Below are positions 1-5,225 of a stretch of DNA of 5,225 nt, piece by piece. The position numbers and the translations under genes are program-made. The notes under the pieces are model-generated. The model was not told where the DNA came from. It ran no database searches and worked only from the letters and a program-made list of their open reading frames with translations. Origin of the DNA: a bacterium (GTDB lineage Bacteria; Desulfobacterota; Binatia; UBA12015); assembly GCA_018970825.1 (NCBI GenBank), contig JAGWVP010000255.1, forward strand, positions 1 through 5,225. The letters run 5' to 3'. Positions within the stretch are counted from its first letter, which is position 1, and the number at the start of each line of letters is the position of its first letter.

Positions 1-781
<781 letters not shown>

Positions 782-795
782 CCGGCCTCTCCTCG

Positions 796-2058
796 ATGCC
801 GTGGGAACTCCTCGTGGGACTGCGCTACCTGCGCGCCCGCCGCAGGGAGAGGTTCGTGTCGCTCATCTCGCTCATCGCGGGGCTCGGCGTCGCGATCGGC
901 GTGATGACCCTCTGCATCGTGATGGCCGTCATGACGGGCTTCGAGGAGGACCTCCGGGACCGCATCCTCGGGTTCAACCCGCACGTCGTCCTGCTGAGCC
1001 ACGGCGGGACGCTCGACGACTCGCCCGAGACGCTCGCGAACGTCGCGGGTACCCCGGGCGTCGCCGCGGCGGCCCCCTTCGTCTACAGCCAGGTCATGGC
1101 GACGACCGGGCAGGCCGTCGCCGGCGCGGTCGTCCGCGGCGTGGAGCCCGCGCGGATCGACGACGTGATCGACGTCTCGAGCCACGTCCGCGAGGGGTCG
1201 GCGAAGGACCTGGGCGAGCCGATGACGGTCCGGACGATCGTCGACGGCAAGGAGACTCCGGTCGAGGCGAACCGCATCGTGATCGGCTTCGAACTCGCGA
1301 AGCTGCTCGGCGTTCGGGTCGGCGACTGGGTGAACCTCATGTCGCCGCAGGGCGCCGCGAGCGCGCTCGGCTTCGTGCCGAGGGTGAAGCGCTTCGCCGT
1401 CGGCGGCATCTTCGACTCCGGGATGTACGAGTACGACTCGACGATCGTGTTCCTCTCGCTCGCCGACGCGCAGCGCATGTTCGACCTGGGGCGGCGGGTG
1501 ACCGGGATCGAGGTCAAGGTCGACGACGTGCACGCGGCCGACCGGGTCGCGCGCGCCATCGAGGTGCGCGGGGGGTTCCCGCTCTTCGCTCGCGACTGGA
1601 TGGAGGTGAACCGGAACCTCTTCGCGGCCTTCAAGCTCGAGAAGTTCATCCAGTTCGTCGTCCTGCTGCTCATCGTGCTCGTGGCCGCCTTCAACATCGC
1701 GGCGACGCTCATCATGGTCGTCATGGAGAAGCGCAAGGACATCGCGATCCTGAAGTCGATGGGGGCCACCAACGGGGCGATCGGCTGGATCTTCGTCTTC
1801 AAGGGAGCGGTGATCGGGGTGCTGGGGACCCTGCTCGGGATCGCGGGGGGGCTCGGCGGGGCCTGGCTGCTGCAGCGCTACAAGTTCATCGACTTGCCGA
1901 AGGACGTCTTCTACGTCTCGACCGTCCCGGTCCGGATCTACCCCTGGAACTTCGCGGCGGTGGCGCTGGCCTCGATCCTGATCTGCATCCTCGCCACCCT
2001 CTACCCGGCTCGGCAGGCGGCGCGACTCGCCCCGGTCGAGGTCATCCGCTACGAGTAG
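796..2058 (+). CDS. lolC: Lipoprotein-releasing ABC transporter permease, LolC/LolE family
   Basis: Inner-membrane permease of the Lol transporter, which with LolD extracts outer-membrane-destined lipoproteins and hands them to periplasmic LolA. Length is 420 residues from ATG 796, normal for the family. TM1 is at about residues 23-47 after a basic N-terminus (RYLRARRRERF). A MacB-like periplasmic domain covers about 48-280. The FtsX-type C-terminal domain has TM2 at about 283-310, the coupling segment EKRKDIAILKSMGAT (311-325), a Gly-rich TM3 at about 328-360, TM4 at about 384-404, and the family ending ARQAARLAPVEVIRYE. Residues 183-198 (SPQGAASALGFVPRVK) fall where the LolA-recruiting hook loop of LolC would be; this is inference. 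ATG 796 was chosen because MPWELLVGLRYLRARR matches usual family N-termini. GTG 778 adds six residues, makes a GTGA overlap with lysS, and is a real alternative; neither has a clear Shine-Dalgarno. No second LolC/E gene is visible, so it could act as a LolF-like homodimer. Confidence 0.94.
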   Translation: MPWELLVGLRYLRARRRERFVSLISLIAGLGVAIGVMTLCIVMAVMTGFEEDLRDRILGFNPHVVLLSHGGTLDDSPETLANVAGTPGVAAAAPFVYSQVMATTGQAVAGAVVRGVEPARIDDVIDVSSHVREGSAKDLGEPMTVRTIVDGKETPVEANRIVIGFELAKLLGVRVGDWVNLMSPQGAASALGFVPRVKRFAVGGIFDSGMYEYDSTIVFLSLADAQRMFDLGRRVTGIEVKVDDVHAADRVARAIEVRGGFPLFARDWMEVNRNLFAAFKLEKFIQFVVLLLIVLVAAFNIAATLIMVVMEKRKDIAILKSMGATNGAIGWIFVFKGAVIGVLGTLLGIAGGLGGAWLLQRYKFIDLPKDVFYVSTVPVRIYPWNFAAVALASILICILATLYPARQAARLAPVEVIRYE

Positions 2059-2067
2059 GGCGGCGCG

Positions 2068-2766
2068 GTGGCCGGCATGGGAGAGGGGGGGCTTCCCTAC
2101 GTGTCCGCGCGCGGGCTGGTGAAGGAGTTCACCGACGGCCCGCGCACGGTCCGGGTGCTCTCGGGAGTCGATTTCGGCATCGCCGCGGGGGAGACGGTCG
2201 CGATCGTGGGTGAGTCGGGAGTCGGGAAGAGCACGCTGCTTCACCTCCTCGGGGGACTGGAGCGTCCGACGGAGGGCAGCGTGTCGATCGGAAGCGTGGA
2301 CCTCGCGTCGCAGAGCGACCGCGACCTCGCACGTTTCCGCAACCGGGAGATCGGCTTCGTCTTCCAGTTCCACCACCTCCTGCCCGACTTCACCGCCCTC
2401 GAGAACGTCGCGATGCCTTCGCTCATCGCGGGCGATCCCGCCGCGGAGGCCCGCGCCCAGGCGGCGTCGCTCCTCGAGCGCGTCGGACTCGCCGAGCGCA
2501 TGACGCACCGCCCCGGAGAACTCTCCGGCGGCGAGCAGCAGCGGGTCGCCGTCGCCCGAGCCGTCGTCCGGAAGCCCGGCCTCGTTCTCGCGGACGAACC
2601 CACCGGGAATCTCGATCCCGACACCGGAGACGAGGTCGAGCGCCTCCTGCTCGACCTGAACCGGGAGAACGGGACCACCTGCATCGTGGTCACCCACAGC
2701 GACCGGCTCGCGCGCGCGATGGACACGCGCTTCCGCCTGGTGCACGGACAACTCGAGGTCGTATGA
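2068..2766 (+). CDS. lolD: Lipoprotein-releasing ABC transporter ATP-binding protein LolD
   Basis: Cytoplasmic ATPase that powers lipoprotein release through the LolC/E-type permease encoded 9 bases upstream. The 232 residues match the family's usual length of about 225-235. All ABC motifs are intact: Walker A GESGVGKST (48-56), Q-loop Gln100 in FVFQFHHLLPDFTALENV, signature LSGGEQQRV (152-160), Walker B LVLADEP (172-178), D-loop GNLD (180-183) and switch His210 in VVTHS. The FHHLLPDFTALENV stretch and the LLHLLGGLERPTEG segment after Walker A are typical of LolD and separate it from the closely related FtsE and MacB ATPases. The start is uncertain. GTG 2068 has AGGG at 2057-2060 at good spacing. 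ATG 2077 gives 229 residues. GTG 2101 lies 9 bases after a G-rich tract and would begin MSARGLVKEF. The stop overlaps the bamA start as ATGA, which suggests translational coupling. Confidence 0.95.
   Translation: MAGMGEGGLPYVSARGLVKEFTDGPRTVRVLSGVDFGIAAGETVAIVGESGVGKSTLLHLLGGLERPTEGSVSIGSVDLASQSDRDLARFRNREIGFVFQFHHLLPDFTALENVAMPSLIAGDPAAEARAQAASLLERVGLAERMTHRPGELSGGEQQRVAVARAVVRKPGLVLADEPTGNLDPDTGDEVERLLLDLNRENGTTCIVVTHSDRLARAMDTRFRLVHGQLEVV
2755..2759 (+). promoter_or_regulatory. Probable Shine-Dalgarno of bamA
   Basis: GAGGT lies inside the last codons of lolD, only 3 bases before ATG 2763. It matches the anti-Shine-Dalgarno core, although the spacing is shorter than ideal. Together with the ATGA stop-start overlap it supports 2763 as the bamA start and coupling of bamA translation to lolD. 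Confidence 0.45.
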
Positions 2767-2834
2767 GCATCTCCCGCGGGAACCGTGCCGGTCGCCTGGT
2801 CGCGCTCGTCCTCGCGGCGACGCTCGCCGGTTGC
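2763..2834 (+). other. Predicted lipoprotein (type II) signal peptide of BamA
   Basis: Residues 1-24 of BamA have a basic n-region (Arg5, Arg8, Arg11), a hydrophobic core LVALVLAAT (12-20) and the lipobox L-A-G-C at 21-24. Leu at -3, Ala at -2, Gly at -1 and Cys at +1 is an ideal lipobox for Lgt/LspA processing. The residue after Cys is Ala, not the Asp that retains lipoproteins in the inner membrane of enterobacteria. BamA normally has a type I signal peptide, so this is unusual; cleavage by signal peptidase I after one of the nearby alanines is the alternative. Confidence 0.7.
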
Positions 2835-5225
2835 GCGGCGCGGACCCCCGCCGGGCGGGGGGCGCCCCGAGCCGCCGCTTCGGGAGACCCGGCCGCGGCC
2901 GCCTCGACGACCGCGGCCGAGGGACTGCTCGCCCGCCTGCTCTCGCCGCTCGCGAGCCTGTGGCCCTTCGGCGACCGCGGGGCGGCGCCGGGCGGCACCG
3001 TGGCGAAGCCGGCGAGTCCCGGGACCGGGGCGACCTCCGTCGTGCTCGCCGCCGACGGCACGGAGAAATCCCTGCCGCCCGATCCTTCCCGCGACGCGGT
3101 GCTGCGCCCCGCGCGCAAGCCGATCGATCCCGATCGCTGGCTCTCCTCGCAGCCCGGTCTGCGCAGTCCGCTGCCGCTGCTCGCGGTCGTCGAGCCCGCG
3201 CGGCGGGCCGTCGTCGCGGGCGAACCCGAGCCCGAGAGCGGCTTCCACGGGCGTGCGCCCCGCGTGTCCGGCGACGCGCCGGTCGTCGGTGCGATCGTCA
3301 TCGAGGGCAACCACCGCGTCGACAAGGAGGCGATCCGCGTCCACGTGAAGAGCCGCCCGGGCGAAGCCTACGACGCCCAGCGGGCGGACGAGGACCTGCG
3401 CGCGATCTACGCGATGGGCTTCTTCGACGACGTGTCGGTCGACCTCGAGGAGTCCGCCGGTCGTCCCACGCTCGTCTTCCGCGTGAAGGAGCGTCCCTAC
3501 GTCTCCTCGGTCCGGGTCGAGGGCATCGACAACCTGAAGAAGGAAGACGTCGAGTCCGCGCTCAAGACCCGCCCGCGCACGATCCACGACCCCGAGAAGG
3601 TGCGCCGCGGCATCGCCGACGCCCGCAAGGTCGCCGAGGAGAAGGGCTACCTCGACGCGAAGATCACGCCGGTCCTCGAGCCGGTTCCCGGTTCCGACGA
3701 GGTCGCGCTCGTCTACAAGGTCGACGAGGGGCGCAAGATCCTGATCGCCGACCTCGAGTTCGAGGGCAACGAGCACTTCGGCGACCGCAAGCTCGCGGGG
3801 GTCATGCAGACCTCCGAGAAGGGATGGCTCTCGTTCCTCACCGGGTCGGGTACGCTCAACCGCGAGGTTCTCAAGACCGACGTGGAGCGCCTCACCGCCT
3901 TCTACTACGACGACGGTTTCGTCGGGGTGAAGATCGACGAGCCCGAGGTGACGCGCGACGGCGACCACCTGAAGGTCCGGATCAAGATCGACGAGGGCGA
4001 GCAGTTCTCCTTCGGGGAGATCAAGGTGTCGGGCGACGTCCCGCCCGGACCGGAGGCCGACCAGCTCGCCAAGGCGATCCAGGCCAAGAAGGGCGAGATC
4101 TTCCGCGCGAGCGCGCTGCGCGAAGACGTGGCGACGCTGACCGACCTCCTCGGCGATCAGGGGTACGCGTTCGCGAACGTCGAGCCCGACACGCTCGTGC
4201 GCCCGGAGGACAAGACGGTCGACGTCGCCTTCCGCGTGAGCAAGGGCAAGCCGGTCACGATCGGGCAGATCGAGATCACCGGGAACACGAAGACGCGCGA
4301 CAAGGTGATCCGTCGAGAGCTGCGGGTCGCCGAGCAGGAGTCCTTCTCCGCCTCCCAGCTCCGCAAGAGCAAGGAGGCCCTGCAGCGCCTCGGGTTCTTC
4401 TCCGAGGTGGACGTCACGACCCGAAAGGGCGCGACCGACGACCAGATCGATCTCGCGGTCGACGTGAAGGAGGGATCGACCGGCGCCTTCAGCGCGGGCG
4501 CGGGCTACAGCTCGGGCGACCAGTTCCTGTTCAACGTCCGCCTCTCGGAGAACAACCTGTTCGGCCGCGGCCAGCGGGCGGTCCTGAACGCGGACTTCGG
4601 GACGATCCGGCGCAACATCTACCTCTCGTACACCGAGCCCTTCCTGTTCGACACCCGGCTGCTCGGACAGGGGACGATCTTCAACACCGGTCTCGACTAC
4701 GGCGACTTCACGCGCTCGGCGACGGGTTTCTCGCTGCGCGCCCTCTATCCGTTCGAGGAGGTCGGCTTCGGGCGGCTCGGCTGGCTCTCGCTCGAGGACA
4801 CGAGCTTCGGCCTCGAGTACCGGCTCGAGCGGGCGCGCATCTTCAACATCTCGTTCAACGCGCCGCCCGCGATCTGGGCGGAGCAGGGCGAGACCACGAT
4901 CTCCGCGATCTCGCCGCAGATCCTGCGCAACACCCTGAACCACGCCTACGACCCGACCTCGGGGTCCTTCCAGGACATCTCGTTCGAGTTCGCCGGGCTC
5001 GGCGGGGACCAGACCTACTGGCTCGCCCAGGCCCGGACCCGCTTCTTCTGGCCGTTCTACCGGATCCGCGACTTCGGCGTGTTCGTCTACTCGATCGGCG
5101 GCACCGTCGCGTACGCCAAGGGCGAGGCCGGCCTCTCCGGCAACGAGCTGCCGCTCGTGCAGCGTTTCTTCCCCGGCGGCATCAACACCGTGCGCGGCTA
5201 CAACATGCGCACGCTCGGTCCTCGC
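2763..5225 (+). CDS. bamA: Outer membrane protein assembly factor BamA (3' end outside window), with N-terminal lipobox and long extension
   Basis: Omp85-family core of the BAM complex, which folds and inserts beta-barrel proteins into the outer membrane. 821 residues are visible and the frame is open at the right edge. Five POTRA domains follow in canonical order, starting near residues 174 (VVGAIVIEGN), 246 (YVSSVRVEG), 326 (ILIADLEFEGN), 415 (FSFGEIKVSG) and 498 (VTIGQIEITGN). POTRA3 contains the SFLTGSGTLNRE segment typical of BamA. The barrel begins at about 575 (AFSAGAGYSSGDQFLF), contains SENNLFGRGQR, and reaches the loop 6 motif RFFPGGINTVRGY (VRGY 810-813). The last strands and terminal aromatic residue, probably some 150 residues by comparison with E. 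coli BamA, are missing. Odd: the N-terminus has a lipobox (Cys24) and about 150 extra residues before POTRA1. The start rests on the ATGA overlap, the GAGGT upstream and the signal peptide; the next in-frame candidate, GTG 3000 (residue 80), would have no signal peptide. Five POTRAs make TamA, which has three, unlikely. Confidence 0.96.
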   Translation, partial: MSISRGNRAGRLVALVLAATLAGCAARTPAGRGAPRAAASGDPAAAASTTAAEGLLARLLSPLASLWPFGDRGAAPGGTVAKPASPGTGATSVVLAADGTEKSLPPDPSRDAVLRPARKPIDPDRWLSSQPGLRSPLPLLAVVEPARRAVVAGEPEPESGFHGRAPRVSGDAPVVGAIVIEGNHRVDKEAIRVHVKSRPGEAYDAQRADEDLRAIYAMGFFDDVSVDLEESAGRPTLVFRVKERPYVSSVRVEGIDNLKKEDVESALKTRPRTIHDPEKVRRGIADARKVAEEKGYLDAKITPVLEPVPGSDEVALVYKVDEGRKILIADLEFEGNEHFGDRKLAGVMQTSEKGWLSFLTGSGTLNREVLKTDVERLTAFYYDDGFVGVKIDEPEVTRDGDHLKVRIKIDEGEQFSFGEIKVSGDVPPGPEADQLAKAIQAKKGEIFRASALREDVATLTDLLGDQGYAFANVEPDTLVRPEDKTVDVAFRVSKGKPVTIGQIEITGNTKTRDKVIRRELRVAEQESFSASQLRKSKEALQRLGFFSEVDVTTRKGATDDQIDLAVDVKEGSTGAFSAGAGYSSGDQFLFNVRLSENNLFGRGQRAVLNADFGTIRRNIYLSYTEPFLFDTRLLGQGTIFNTGLDYGDFTRSATGFSLRALYPFEEVGFGRLGWLSLEDTSFGLEYRLERARIFNISFNAPPAIWAEQGETTISAISPQILRNTLNHAYDPTSGSFQDISFEFAGLGGDQTYWLAQARTRFFWPFYRIRDFGVFVYSIGGTVAYAKGEAGLSGNELPLVQRFFPGGINTVRGYNMRTLGPR
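2835..3281 (+). other. Low-complexity Ala/Pro/Gly/Arg linker between lipobox and POTRA1 of BamA
   Basis: BamA residues 25-173. The stretch is rich in Ala, Pro, Gly and Arg with no recognisable fold, apart from a short hydrophobic, possibly helical segment at residues 54-69 (GLLARLLSPLASLWPF). E. coli BamA enters POTRA1 within a few residues of its signal cleavage site, so this is about 150 residues extra. The codons strongly favour G or C at the third position, as in the rest of the gene, which supports real translation rather than a misplaced start. Confidence 0.7.

Noticed and set aside
2079..2097. GGGAG...CTTCCC imperfect inverted repeat at the start of lolD, considered as a hairpin or operator
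   Set aside because: Pairing is imperfect with a G-rich interior, it lies within likely coding sequence, and such short matches are common at this GC content.
801..2213. 470-residue plus-strand open frame overlapping lolC
   Set aside because: It is an Arg/Gly-rich out-of-frame translation of lolC with no motif.
2785..3348. 187-residue plus-strand open frame over the BamA extension, considered as a separate small gene
   Set aside because: It is Arg/Ser/Pro-rich without a signal peptide or motif, while the bamA frame there keeps G/C third positions and has a signal peptide continuous with POTRA1.
2241..4943. 900-residue open frame on the minus strand
   Set aside because: It is an antisense shadow of lolD and bamA, with repetitive charged composition and no domain; bamA explains the region fully.

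Overview
The window is a GC-rich (roughly 70% by eye), densely coding stretch of a Gram-negative (diderm) bacterial chromosome. All four genes lie on the plus strand and are packed end to end with no gap over 10-20 bases: the 3' part of lysS (lysyl-tRNA synthetase), a complete lolC/lolE-family permease gene, a complete lolD ATPase gene, and bamA, which runs off the right edge. The order lysS-lolC-lolD-bamA is, from general knowledge, common in the former Deltaproteobacteria (Desulfobacterota, Myxococcota and relatives), where skp/ompH and the lpxD-fabZ-lpxA genes often follow. With the very high GC and G/C-ending codons this suggests a myxobacterium-like or related uncultured lineage. That placement is inference; no marker here fixes the genus.

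Layout: bases 2-781 encode the C-terminal ~259 residues of LysS. The permease starts either at GTG 778, giving a GTGA overlap with the lysS stop, or at ATG 796, and ends at 2058. lolD follows after 9 bases (GTG 2068 to TGA 2766). bamA starts at ATG 2763 in an ATGA overlap with the lolD stop and is open to base 5225 (821 residues seen). There are no RNA genes, mobile elements, CRISPR arrays, terminators or internal promoters that I can support, so the four genes look like one translationally coupled transcript.

Functionally the last three genes form an outer-membrane biogenesis block. The LolC/E-type permease and LolD make the inner-membrane ABC machine that extracts mature lipoproteins and passes them to the carrier LolA. 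BamA is the POTRA/beta-barrel core of the machine that folds outer-membrane proteins.

The most unusual point is the N-terminus of BamA. Instead of a short type I signal peptide leading directly into POTRA1, it has a clear lipobox (LAGC, Cys24) followed by about 150 residues of Ala/Pro/Gly/Arg-rich sequence before POTRA1 at about residue 174. Read literally, this BamA is a lipoprotein on a long disordered tether and so a possible client of the Lol transporter encoded just upstream. I see no wholly new system; the rest of the window is conserved housekeeping.
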